A stretch of 64,000 nt of DNA from NCBI RefSeq assembly GCF_032854445.1, contig NC_088307.1, positions 7,018,017 through 7,082,016 on the forward strand, given 5' to 3'. Origin of the DNA: Liolophura sinensis. Its lineage: Eukaryota > Mollusca > Polyplacophora > Chitonida > Chitonidae. Below the pieces are notes generated by a model, which was given only the letters and a program-made list of their open reading frames with translations, was not told the origin of the DNA and did not search any database. Each line of letters starts with the position of its first letter. Position 1 is the stretch's first letter. A program made the position numbers and the translations under genes. Below, piece by piece: positions 47,893-59,630 of this stretch.

Positions 47893-47971
47893 AGCCCACG
47901 CACGTGCGTGGTAAAGTCCAGTTTGCCTACTTCTAGTTCGTCAGCAGTGAGACCAGCAGCAAGATGTAGGT

Positions 47972-50900
47972 ATGGCGTCCGCGGAGGAGGCTTTGCCGCG
48001 TCGTGTGACCCGGGAGCTAAACGAAGCCTCGCTGAAACTTATGGAAAGAACAGGATACACCATACGGCAAGAAAAATGGCAAAGAAAGTACGGCGGTCCA
48101 CCTCCCGACTGGGAAAGCTCAGCTCCTTTAAAGGGTTGCGAAATTTTCGTCGGAGGTATTCCAAAAGACTGTTACAAAGACGAGCTTGTTCCAGTATTTG
48201 AGAAGATAGGGAAGATTTACGAACTGAAACTCGTAATGAACCCCCGCTCTGGATCCCATAGAGGATATGGATTCGTTATATACACTAACAAAGAACACGC
48301 GAATCAAGCGGTAAAGGAGCTTAGCAACTACGAAATTCGTAAAGGCCAGCTCTTGGGTGTTTGCAAATCTCCCGTAAGTCATGTAATTTCCACTACAGAA
48401 GCTTTTTTGGTTGTCTCTTCATTGCAAATTAAAACACATTTAATTGCCAATGTAGACGGCACCAGACGTCGGAAATATCGGTTGGTTAGTTGTAAAATTC
48501 ATGAGTAGGTATCACAGTCCAAACAAATTTGACCTTTATGTAAGCCATTATTTGAAAAGTTATAATTGAACTAAAGTTTTTTGTATCAAAGGGGTATTTT
48601 GTATGGGTGGATATGTGTAAAATGTTGCGTAACTTCTTGAAATTTCTTATCGTCTGCTCTTTCATTTTCCGTCATGAGAAGGTGGTGTGTGCGCGTGCGC
48701 GCGTGCAGCATTTGTTGCATTTTCTGTTATGAGAGGGTGGTGTGTGCGCGCGCGCGGCAACATTTCTTGCAACAAGTGATTTCTTTTGTATGGGAGGCTG
48801 CGGTAATAATTAATATAGTCACTTATGGCTTAAAAGCACTGATGCGTCGTCATCTTGTACATTAATATTGTGCATATTTGTATGACTGGAATAATATTTA
48901 TGTTGTGCATATTTGTACTACAGAGGAGAGTTTTGCACCTGAGGAACCTTATGTCGATAACTACAGAAGACAAAATTATAAAGCTGTGCAGTCAAGTTGT
49001 GGGAAGGGACGATGCTGTGGAAAGAGTAGAGAAGATAAAAGATTATGCATTCATTCAGTTTAGAGACAGAGATGATGCTATCATGGCCATGACTAAACTT
49101 AATGGTGAGAAAAATTATTTATTTTGGAGTTGTGTTGATTGGTTTTGGATAAATACAAATGCATTAACGGAAGTATATTTTTTCTATCGGTAGGCGAATG
49201 TAGTTTTTGTGTGCATTTATAGAGTGTGATATATTTCCATTCGGATAGTTCTGTTTCTGATAAGTAAAAGTTCATTTTCGTTTGTCAGTCGCATGTGGCA
49301 CATTATTATGTTTTAACTTGTTTTTCACTTGATTGATGTTTACAGAAAATTACATGATAGAATATCCACCAACATCTAAGGGAGAGTATTTGGAAAACAT
49401 GCTAACTCAAGTAATTAAGATGAAACAGTGAATAACTGACGCATCGCTTGCCTATAGGATGTTTGATACTCCAACTACGTACAGGAAATGGCTCACAATT
49501 ATGGGACAGACTTACATATATTTACAGAAGAGCATATACAGTATAAATTCACACTTCAAAACATAAGGTGTGGGCATTCTCTAGAATATTTGTTCGGATA
49601 AATTTCTGTATAAATTGGCTTTTATGTTAGCTTATTATTAACTTAATATCCACCCCTCATTCAACATAGATGGGAAGGTCTGTCAGCAACCTGTGAATGG
49701 TTGTGGGTTTCCATTAGGCTCTGCCTGGTTTCCTCATGCTATAATGCTGGTCACTGTCGTATAAGTGAAATATTCTTGAGTACAGCATAAAAATGCCAAT
49801 CAATAAATCATTCAGCATGAAAAGAAGCTGTTGAACATTAAATGATCAAATGTTTAAAAGAGGGAAGCTGTTTCAACAGTTACATGTAATAGGCTGAATA
49901 TTGAACCCAAGCTCCCAGGACCATTTTGCCAGGAATTTTTTGAGAAAATAAGAAGTTTTCTTTGGGAGAAACTCTAGGTAGACTGTATCTGGAACACTTT
50001 TTAACTGATGTGTAGCATTTGTACTACGTCCTCATTCTTTCAAGAAATAAAATTAAAGGAAGATCAAGGTGAGAAGGCATTATATAATAAGTCATATATA
50101 TATTTCTCTCTAGGAATGAATGTTGAAGGTGCTTGCCTTGAGGCTGCATGGGCGAGAAGAAGAAAGTAGGTAAGAAATCATTTGGTCAATGTTGCTGCCA
50201 CATCGTGAAAATCGTCTCAAATGTGTAATTCAGGACAGCCCAGCGATCATCCTCTCCCATAGGTTAAGTTTGTCTGCAACATAGTATGTGGAGTAAACTG
50301 TGTCAAAGTTGGAAGAGTTCAAATGTTTTCAGATTGAGAGTTTGTGGAAGGTATTTGGTCGGTAACCGGGACCTGTCCACATTTTTCCCCCATCAGCTTT
50401 CTTTTAACTCATCTGTCGTGTACGTGTGAAGTAAGCTTTGCATATAAAAACCAAATTATTTATATATATTTATATCAGGTAAATAATTGAATTTTACTAC
50501 TGATGAAAATTCTTTATTACAGGCTAATCAGGACTGGCACTTGGGTGAGGTTGATAGAGCATACAACAGAGACCAGGAAGCGTTGGAATCTTGGAAGCAG
50601 AAAGAAGTATCATATGTCAGGGTAAGAGTTCCTCATATGGTAGGCTAGGGGGTTCTGTTATGTCAGGGTAAGAGTTCCTTGTATGTTAAGGTAGGTTGTT
50701 CTCATATATCTGTAGGGGGTTCTCATATATCTGGGTAGGAGGTTCTCATATGTCAGGGTAAGAGTTCCTCGTATGTCAGGGTAGTGGGCTCTGTTATGTC
50801 AGGGTAAGAGTTCCTCGTATGTTAAGGTAGTGGACTCTGTTACGTCAGGGTAAGAGTTCCTCATATGTTAAGGTAGGGGGTTCTCATATATCTGGGTAGG

Positions 50901-53900
50901 AGGTTCTCATATGTCAGGTGTGTGAAGTAAGCTTTGCATATAAAAACCAAATTATTTATATATATTTATATCAGGTAAATAATTGAATTTTACTACTGAT
51001 GAAAATTCTTTATTGCAGGCTAATCAGGACTGCCACTTGGGTGAGGTTGATAGAGTATACAACAGAGGCCCGGAAGCGTTGGAATCTTGGAAGCAGAAAG
51101 AAGTATCATATGTCGGGGTAAGAGTTCCTCATGTTGTAGGATAGGGGGTTCTGTTATGTCAGGGTAAGAGTTCCTCATATGTTAAGGTAGGGGGTTCTCA
51201 TATATCTGGGTAGTGGGCTCTGTTACGTCAGGGTAAGAGTTCCTCGTATGTTAAGGTAGGGGGTTCTCATATATCTGGGTAGGAGGTTCTCATATGTCAG
51301 GTGTGTGTGAAGTAAGCTTTGCATATAAAAACCAAATTATTTATATATATTTATATCAGGTAAATAATTGAATTTTACTACTGATGAAAATTCTTTATTG
51401 CAGGCTAATCAGGACTGCCACTTGGGTGAGGTTGATAGAGCATACAACAGAGGCCCAGAAGCGTTGGAATCTTGGAAGCAGAAAGAAGTATCGTATGTCA
51501 GGGTAACAGTTCCTCATATGTCAGGGTAGTGGGTTCTGTTATGTCAGGGTAAGAGTTCCTCGTATGTTAAGGTAGTGGGCTGTGTTATGTCAGGGTAAGA
51601 GTTCCTCATATGTTAAGGTAGGAGGTTCTCGTATATCTGGGTAGTGGGCTCTGTTATGTCAGGGTAAGAGTTCCTCGTATGTTAAGGTAGTGGGCTCTGT
51701 TATGTCAGGGTAAGAGTTCCTCGTATGTTAAGGTAGGGGGTTCTCATATACCTGGGTAGGGGGTTCCCATATGTCGGGGTAAAAGTTCCTCATATGTCAG
51801 GGTAAGGGGTTCTCATATGTCAGCATAAGAGTTTCTGGTATGTAAGCATAGGGGTTTCAGATCCGGTATTCAAGGGTAGGGAATGTCACTGATGGCTTAT
51901 GATGTTGAAATTTTCCAGTGTGTAGAAATGTTGAAGGCCTCATGTGTGTAGTATAATGCCTTAACCTTTCAGGCAGTTGATTAAAAAATGATTAAATAAT
52001 AACTTTTTTTTAATCAGTGTATAATACTATATTTAAGAAATGTCACATTATTCCACCACGATCAGGTTTATGGATGGAGGAAATTGGAGTAAGACCTGGA
52101 TTTGTACATGAATTTATAGGTCAAGTACCTACAGTGGAAACAAGTCAGCTGTTCAGCCGTTTGAGCGAATCTGCTTTTATGCATGCTTTGGTTGTATGAC
52201 AAGTGTACTTGATACTGTGACAAATTTTTCAGGGCTATGGCAATGATCCTAGTTACTCGCCTCCATTGTATTACAACCCGATGTCTCCACCACCCGCAAG
52301 GTAAGAACTATTTTGGCCTGAAATCCACAACTCTGTTCACCCAATATAAGAATACAGATGAGAATCCAGCACAGCAGATGATCTTGCAGTCAGAATAGAG
52401 TTGTATTCTTGGAATTTTTATAAAAAATCGGTTAGCTTAGAACAATATTTGCGGAATTAAGAGCATAGGTTGTCATATTCCACCGTGTGTGTCCAGTTTG
52501 TCTGCTTAATATCAGGGTTCTCAGAAGTGTCAGATGCTCTGTCATTTCTGTGCTTCAGACCAGGAACAGGATATTTGTCTTCGGTTTTAAATCATTTCAG
52601 TTGTGATCATCTAAGATGAAATCTTAGATAACCTAAGATTAAATTTTACCTTATGATTTGTCTGTAATAACTATAACTATAAATAAGCATATGTAAGTGG
52701 GTTTTACAAAGTACAGTATTGTAGCTCTCCTGCTGATATGCTAATGGGTACAGAGTACAGAGTGAGAACTAGAAAAATGACATGGGTAAGTCTACTTTGG
52801 CAACTGAAATCCAAAATGAGGTAATGACGGATTTCAGTTGGAAGGTGCTTCACATGGAGCAGAAATATTTGCAAGACTGTGCAAGGCATAGCTTTATTGA
52901 AAACAGGCGATTTTATTGAATGGTAGGGGCTTGCTTTTTGCCAAAAATTAATGTGAACTTCGTACCACCTGTGACCTGTGATTGTCACTGTAGCTTTCCA
53001 TTCATCAGCATATATGTAGGAAAGGTACACTACCATATTTAGTGGTTTTACCATTGTGGCTGATAGAGTCATTTGATGTGAAAGAAGTTGCATTTATGTG
53101 TTATCCATGCAATGTCCTCAAAAAAAAACGTTTTATGAACTTCTTACATGTAAGTATACAAAGAAGCATTAAGTTTCATCAACCGGACCTGAATAGCTCG
53201 ATATATTTGATTTTATGTGAACATCTCAGGAGGAAAAGCAGGAAGAAGAAACTTTAAGAAGGCTCAGTCACATAATTTTTACCATGAAATAGCTTGAATA
53301 TTTGTACTTTTTGTACTGTTAGTAGGGGGTTGGCAGAGCGAGGTCCCATGGGTATCAGAAGCCCTGTGCGAGGCCGAGGGATGATGATGAGGGGGTGGGG
53401 CTTTAGGAAACATCCAGCAGAGGTGTGTATCGTTGTCAATGCGGAAGGTTTCCGGTCCCATATCCCATTAAAAAGTTACGCATTGCAACTTATTCTGAAG
53501 CATGCTTAAAGGATCACGCAGTCTTAAAATCTATAATCTGCCTACGCCGTACTAAAAGACATGAACCGATTGTGCAATTAACCAGAAGGTGAGTTTGTTC
53601 AGTTTCGTTGAAGATGGGTGTTTGTTTAAACTTTGAAGTAACAGGTAACATACTTTGAAACTAATTCTTATCTAATATTTCCTATGCATGTAATGAGTTT
53701 TGAATTAAATTTCGTTAATCAGGTGTGTTAATAGCTAAAAAAAAAAATTGGCTGTTTTGTTATCATTGAAAGTTGTCATAATGCAAGGCTCTGTGTTTAA
53801 CCTTTGACCATGATTTTGTTTTGTGGAAGAATTTTTTGTTTTACTAATTACCTTTAATTTATAGTCCGATTACCCTAGTGAGGCTTCAGTAAATCAAGAG

Positions 53901-54811
53901 TGTCATGCATGTAACGATGTTCACTATAGGTGCTCGATGACCTTTGCCAGAAGAATGGATGGGGAAGTCCTGTATACCAGCTTCATTCTCCCATGGGAAG
54001 GGATGGAAGTGGTGCCCAACAGCTCTTTTTGTACAAGGTACTACCATCGGTTTCAACAAAATGTTGATAAGAAACTTGTTTGAAGAGATAAGAATCAAGT
54101 TCTTTTGCTGGAATGTAACTTTTTTTTATTATTTATTTATACAATTAATCATGTCCAGGTGTACCAGAAAGAATAAGAAGTAAATTATCTTATAATAATA
54201 ATTGATCTGAAGTAAATCGAAAAAAGAATGTCGTGGTTGTGATTTATACATGTATAAGTGTCATTTAGAAGTTGATGTTAGGCATTTACATTGTTAATCT
54301 ATGGTAAAGTACATTTGTCTTTCAGATCACCATACCAGCTCTCGGTACTCAGTTTCCAAATCGTAACCCATTTACCCCAAATAAACTGTGTTCTACTGTT
54401 GAGGGGGCAAAGGTTTTTGCAGCAGAGTACGTATGAAAAGTATAAAAAAACTTCTTTACTGGATAATATGTAATAAAACATGCTGCATTTCATTGCTGAA
54501 AATTACTATTCATAGCTGAGCTGTTTGCCGTTATGTAAGCACTTGTGACATGTATCAGGTATTCTGTGTCTTAGCAACTCGTTTGAAGAATGAATGGTTA
54601 AATACTCACATACATACATGCATGCGGTTACCCAAGTATATTTTGAATGAATATTAGCCAGGAAAGTAACTATTTGCATAACTAGAATTGTCAGAGTTTA
54701 TTGTTTTGTGCTGCAGCCCTAGAGTACATTAGCCCACCATGTCCTTACACCCAGCCGAGCTATGCCAACCACCCCGACCCACCTATGGAACGCTTCCAAC
54801 AGATCGTGTGA
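47972..54811 (+). CDS. A1CF/RBM46/RBM47-family RNA-binding protein, RRM2 absent
   Basis: Exons: 47,972-48,373; 48,924-49,104; 50,114-50,169; 50,523-50,621; 51,019-51,117; 51,404-51,502; 52,233-52,300; 53,326-53,422; 53,930-54,037; 54,326-54,430; 54,725-54,811 (last acceptor unsure). Exon 1 has [21 protein letters not shown], then RRM1 with [12 protein letters not shown] (RNP2) and [10 protein letters not shown] (RNP1). Exon 2 resumes directly with RRM3 ([25 protein letters not shown]); the RRM2 seen in A1CF, RBM46 and RBM47 is missing and the 550-bp intron holds no trace of it. An RG-rich part precedes the C-terminal double-stranded-RNA-binding domain ([32 protein letters not shown]). Relatives edit or stabilise mRNA and act in germ cells. 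Odd: an in-frame TAG is the last codon of the third exon; a 99-bp exon is triplicated. Confidence 0.85.
48655..48775. repeat. Duplicated GC-alternating repeat in first intron
   Basis: Two copies of CATTTTC-GT-ATGAGA-GGTGGTGTGTG followed by alternating (GC)n. The purine-pyrimidine alternation could adopt Z-DNA. It occupies part of the intron where RRM2 would be expected. Confidence 0.7.
49672..49812 (+). mobile_element. SINE 3' fragment in the intron
   Basis: GGGAAGGTCTGTCAGCAACC to TATTCTTGAGTACAGCATAA, the 3' half of the 32,399 family without the head. Confidence 0.8.
50523..50621 (+). other. A1CF-like cassette exon, copy 1
   Basis: 99 bp, phase 0 at both ends, encoding [16 protein letters not shown] followed by [17 protein letters not shown]. 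All three copies keep the frame, so any number may be included in mRNA. Confidence 0.7.
51019..51117 (+). other. A1CF-like cassette exon, copy 2
   Basis: 99 bp, open in the same frame as copy 1; changes include W to C, A to V, DQ to GP and a final R to G. Confidence 0.7.
51404..51502 (+). other. A1CF-like cassette exon, copy 3
   Basis: 99 bp, open; shares the W to C and DQ to GP changes with copy 2, so copies 2 and 3 are closest. The donor is GTAACA rather than GTAAGA. Confidence 0.7.
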
Positions 54812-55056
54812 AAAGCCATGGATGACCTACTGGTAGTTGTCGTTTTCTCTTCGATGGTCATTTGACAATCTCTACTAATAGAGCCAGACATTTTGACACC
54901 TGCTTTGACCGGTCTTTTCAAAGTCAAATTAGCTGTTCAGGGCACCCATTTACAGGGTTCGTACACCTTAGGTATTATGAAAATTAAAGACTTTTTAAAG
55001 ACTTTTAAGGCTGTCATTCTCCAAAATTAAAGACCAATTTCATCAAGTTGTTTGTA

Positions 55057-55150
55057 AAGATCTATTCATTTAATCGTTGTCTTACACCACACAAAGAATT
55101 TTTCACTTCTATGATGGCGACTAGTGTATTGCGGCTGGAGGAAGGCAGAG
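55057..55150 (-). repeat. Old, diverged SINE piece inside the hAT
   Basis: CATTTAATCGTTGTCTTACACC then CACTTCTATGATGGCGACTA resembles the SINE tail (TTGATTGGTGTTTTACGCC, CACTTATACGACGGCGGCC) with many changes. Confidence 0.45.
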
Positions 55151-55739
55151 TACCCGTGGTAAACCAGCGACCTTTGGTGAGTTATACCAGCTGAACTTGT
55201 ATGACTGACTCCACATATTGATGAACTGCATGTGATCTGTAACGAACTTAATGCGAATGGAAGTCACAACATCCATGTAAAGCCATATAAATAGCAACAC
55301 CGACTGCATATTGCGATCAAGGCCTCACACAGTGAAAGCATGAGGATCATGAAAATCCCTTGACACAGGTATTGAAACCACGCTCGTGCAGCCTCAGGTT
55401 GATGGACAAGCACCTATATTCCAGATAGCTACACCATCAGCGACCATACTGAATACGAAGCAAGCCAGAGAGTTAAATTGTAACACTTTTAATTGGGACA
55501 AATTCCAGCAGACACAGATTTTAATGTTGAATGAGTCAGTTAAGATAACTGAACACATTTCAAATCTCAAATGCCAATTCAGGCAAACACACATTAAGGT
55601 AACAGGCAATAAAACAAGAAGTTCAATCACACAGTACGTGTTCAGATAATGGTTTAGAGCACAGTTTTAATGAGGTCCATTAGGTCTCACTCAGTTTAGA
55701 TAACTCACTAAAGTCTCTAAAATTTCAGATGCCTGTAGC

Positions 55740-58447
55740 CTAATTCTTAAGATTTTTCAGGATTTCCTCTATTTCTCTGTCAATATCTCTAATACTGTTG
55801 GATTTCTCCTTAGCACTTCTCCTGAGGCTGTTGGCTCTTGCCACATAGGTAATGTCCCCTGTTGCCTCTGCCCTCTCTGAAAACTCTTCTGATGACTTGT
55901 ATAAACCTGCTATGTTCTGTTCGATTCTCCTTTTCTTCATTTTCAATTCCTCTAACTGGTCCATTGTTGACTTTCTTTTCTGTGCTTGTTTATGTGATTC
56001 TTTCTGTCTTTTCACATCATCTAGGTGGGCCATATACTTCTGCCTTGCACTACCTACAGCAAGCACTAGAGGCTTTGTAAGGTTTACACCTGAAATACCA
56101 CCAACTGCTGAGAGGTGATCAAGGACTATTCTCTGAGCCACGAAAGATCTTTCTTGCAAGTTGTCTGTTGCAACTTCTTTATTCACAGAGAATCCCCGCT
56201 CCACACTTGCCTGGCCATGTGACAAAATAAGAAGGCTTTTGACAACTCGCCATAACTTTTGGCTTTGTGGGCAAGATGGTCATGCAAAAAAACATCAACT
56301 CTCTGGGTATCAAGCTTTGGATTAAATCCACTAAAGCTTGCCTCTGAAATTGGAACTTCTTGATCTCTAATCACATCATCACAATTTGACTCAATGATTT
56401 TCTTACTGTCCACCAGACTCTTTAACAGTCTCTTCATCTTTGCTACACAGCCAGATTTGTCCAGAACCATCTGTCTCGGATCTAAACACTTCATGTTACG
56501 AACAAGAGTGTAACTCAATGGTGATTTGTTTTGAAGTTTCTCGACAACGCGAAGTAATGCTTCACGGTGACCCTGTCGCAGCTCAATGAGTTGACGATCT
56601 GAAATTTTCTTCTTTGAATGCAACCGCTTTACTTCATTTTCTGCTGAAAACCCAAGATCTACTGCTGATACTTCTTTCCACAGCTTTTTGTCTCTTACGT
56701 CAAGCTTAATTAGTTTAAGTGGGGTATCAATTTCTTTTAGAACATCTGCTTTGATCACTGACTGAAGCAGGCTTTTTAGCAAGTAGGAGAGGTCATCTGA
56801 CATGAAGGGCAGCAGTGGTCTTTCTGCTTGATACATGGTCAGGAATGGTGTCAGCAGTTTGCTTACTGTCAGGAACATATGGAACATATTCTGACATCCT
56901 TCCTGCACAGTTTGAAATGACTTTGTCCCAGGGTCTTTCACTTTTTTGTCTTGAACAGCCTTAACAAACATTTTCACACTGTCGAACATCTCCAATGCTC
57001 TTTCAGCAACAGGGACATTTTCCACCCACCTGTGCTTACAAAACATCAACGGAAATGTGTTGGAACCTGTCAGTTTTGAGAAGTCTTCTCGTCGTGCAGG
57101 GGAATCTTTAAACAGCCAGTACAAAGATGAAAGGAAATTGTGAACACCATTGTCAGATTTAAAGAACCCATCTTTCAGGGCACCGTGGATAACATGAAGT
57201 CCACAACTGCCAATGTTCAGAAATTTGTTTCCAGTGTCTTTTTCGACCTTGTCTTGGAGCATATCAAAAAGTTTCCAATTTACGGATGGCCCATCCATTG
57301 ATACCTGTTGTAAATTTGAAAGATTCATCCTCTCAAGATCTTCACACACACTCTCAAGTAGGGCTTCAGCATTTGTATGGCCCAAGAACTGTGATCCCAG
57401 ATATCTAGTGGAAACACAATTTGTGTCCCAAAATCTTACATGTAGGTCAAGCTGCTCATTCTTCGTTACCTTATTGAGGCTTTCATCGAAGCAGAGCACA
57501 AATTGCTCTTGTTTTACATGACTTTCCAACAAGGATTTGAAATGTGGAGCAAGTCCAAAACAACACAAATATGCTGTTTTCTTCTCACCACATGTAAATC
57601 GTTTCGCAATTTCACTATCTGGAAACATGGTTTTGAAAACAGCTTGAATCCCTTCATTGGATTTGTAGGAATGGTGATGTTGTACAGTGTGAAGCGTCCA
57701 TATGATCTCTGCTTTGACAGTCTCCTCTCTCTCCACAAATGATGTTAATGTTGAGCTGATTGGTCGATCTGAAAAACATGAATTTAAAAATAATTACAAC
57801 CTGTTAATGATTTTGTTTCTCTTCCATTAAAATCTGAAATATTAGATAGATACTGAAAAACAAAAAAGAGGAAGGGAACAACTATTGACAAACTTAATTT
57901 GATGGTGTCTTCCCTGAATAATACAAATTTGCTACTGTGCACAAATACAGGGCATGCAGAACCCAGAACTGTTTATAATATTAACGTATAGTTGTTATGT
58001 GAAACTGTATTATTAAGGGGGGACTACTCATGTATTTACATCAAGTTTGTCATAAGTTGTCCCCCCTGATTCGAAATATAACCAGCATGGACCACACATT
58101 ACCTTGTTGTTGTTGTTGTGGCATCGGCCGTGACGGACCAGCAGCTGCAGGAGGTTGACTGCTACCTGCCTCATCTGTTGGCCTCTAAGAACTAATAAAA
58201 TCCGTTATGGATGGGGTCCGCAAGGACATTTTACTGCGCATCAGAGCAATGTGCTTTTTGCCAGACATGTGGACTCGTAATGCTGCTTCCCCATTGTTCC
58301 CAGGCCAAATGATTTGACACAAACTTTACATCTCGCCTTGTGTTTATCTGGATCTTTTTCCAACCACCCGACATATTCACTGTTTTCCAGCCATATTTCG
58401 TGGAACAAACAATAGCCAGGCATGTTTAACATTGTTAGCAAGTTCAC
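55740..58447 (-). pseudogene. hAT transposase with BED-like finger, broken by about two frameshifts
   Basis: Read on -: an N-terminal zinc finger (58,447 downward) with KARCKVCVKSFGLGTM, then, after a frame change, an H-x5-H end in VHMSGKKHIALM, then a 517-residue frame 57,736-56,183 with FVLCFDESLNK, VSMDGPSVNWKLFD and LNIGSCGLHVIHGALKDGFF, typical of the hAT DDE/RNase-H core with its inserted helical domain. A final 161-residue frame, 56,225-55,740, has SHGQASVERGFSVNKEVATD, the hAT dimerisation motif, plus a basic coiled coil. The last two frames overlap by 43 bp, so one frameshift separates them and another breaks the finger. Otherwise well preserved, so the element is young. Confidence 0.88.
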
Positions 58448-59630
58448 ATACTACGGCTCCCTCGATTCAAACCAATCCCGTCAGAAAACTTTCCTGAGAA
58501 CCCGCGCAATTTCCGGTTTCGGAAACCAGCTTTTTCAATGACTACTTATGATGTGGTTCTGTTTCCGATATTACAATCTGCAACACTCGGCAATTTTCGT
58601 GTGAAGGGGCTCAAATGGGGTTTCTGAAATATGGTGTCTAACCGTATGATTTTCGTGGATGATTCTTAATTGTTCAGCAATAATTTTTTTCACTGGTTGC
58701 AGTTTATAATTTTTAAAGACTTTTAAAGACCCTGATCTCACTTTTATCAAATTTTAAGGTTTTTAAGGTCCTTAATTAAACACAACGAATATTAAAGACT
58801 TTTAAGGAAATTAAGGCAGCGTACGAACCCTGCATTTATCATTTATTTTCAATATCATTTTTATCATTTACACGTATGGGCTCTGTTAGGTTCCCCATAG
58901 CAAGTACTGCAAGTTTATGTTTCGGTATATCCTTTCGTATTTCAAATTTTGGATAGAAAAGAATAAAACATTGAAAAAAGAATTTTTTAATATAACCTGG
59001 TAGTTGTCGTTTTCTCCTTCATGGTCATTTGGTTGTCTTGTGTATATGTGTGTTAAGATTAGTGGATAAAGAATAATTGAATTTAACCGTTTAAGAAATG
59101 GCTGTTACATATCTTGCTAAAATATGTGGATGTTGGTGAAAATACAGAACATTTGACGTTTGTGTTGGAAAATCATTGTTGTATTTTGGATGGCTTTGCT
59201 GTGAGCATTTAATTCCATTTTTGCCTCATGTTTTGGAAAGCACATCTCTACTAATAGAGCCAGACATTTTGACACCTGCTTTGACCGGTCTTTTCAAAGT
59301 CAAATTAGCTGTTCAGTGCACCCATTTATCATTTATTTTCAATATCATGTATTTATCATTTACACGTATGGGCTCTGTTAGGTTCCCCATAGCATGTACT
59401 GCAAGTTTCTGTTGAAGATATTAGTATGTTTCGGTATATCCTTTCGTATTTCAGATTTTTGATAGAAAAGAATAAAACATTGAAAAAAGAATTTTTTTAA
59501 TATAACCTGGTAGTTGTTTTCTCCTTCATGGTCATTTGGTTGTCTTGTATATATGTGTGTTAAGATTAGTTGATAAAGAATAACTGAATTTAACCGTTTA
59601 AGAAATGGCTGTTACATATCTTGCTTAAAG

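Larger units (their letters stand above)
50430..51880 (+). repeat. Triplicated exon block with splice-donor-derived minisatellite
   Basis: Three tandem blocks each hold TTTATATCAGGTAAATAATT, a TTATTACAG or TTATTGCAG acceptor, a 99-bp exon and a downstream minisatellite. The minisatellite alternates units such as TATGTCAGGGTAAGAGTTCC and TATGTTAAGGTAGGGGGTTC, TATATCTGGGTAGGAGGTTC. The first unit type is a copy of the exon's own 3' end plus donor (TATGTCAGG|GTAAGAGTTCC), so more than ten donor-like sites follow the real ones. The array fades near 51,880. Confidence 0.9.
54953..58832 (-). mobile_element. hAT transposon, nearly complete, 6-bp target duplication
   Basis: Ends are CAGGGTTCGTAC (54,953) and GTACGAACCCTG (to 58,832), with AAAGACTTTTAAGG-type subterminal repeats at both. 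CATTTA flanks both sides (54,947-54,952 and 58,833-58,838). The unfilled site GCACCCATTTATCATTT is preserved in the duplicated flank near 59,317. The 3,880-bp body carries a transposase on -. Some hAT subgroups are known for 5- or 6-bp duplications rather than the usual 8 bp. It sits 142 bp after the A1CF-like stop codon, opposite in orientation. Confidence 0.93.
54832..59630. repeat. Tandem copies of the gene's 3' flank (three copies, one split)
   Basis: Copy A starts TGGTAGTTGTCGTTTTCTCT at 54,832 and, after the hAT insertion, ends near 58,998. Copy B is about 58,999-59,505. Copy C, incomplete, is about 59,506-59,630. Shared blocks: CTCTACTAATAGAGCCAGAC, TTTGACCGGTCTTTTCAAAG, CACGTATGGGCTCTGTTAGG, AAGAATAAAACATTGAAAAA. 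Each full copy carries AATAAA-type signals, so alternative poly(A) sites were multiplied. Copy A lacks about 200 bp present in copy B. Confidence 0.88.

Noticed and set aside
49345-49432. Alternative last exon of the A1CF-like gene ([18 protein letters not shown], then stop)
   Set aside because: It has an acceptor and the right phase after exon 2 but no family similarity and no nearby poly(A) signal; the 50,114 exon continues RRM3 better.
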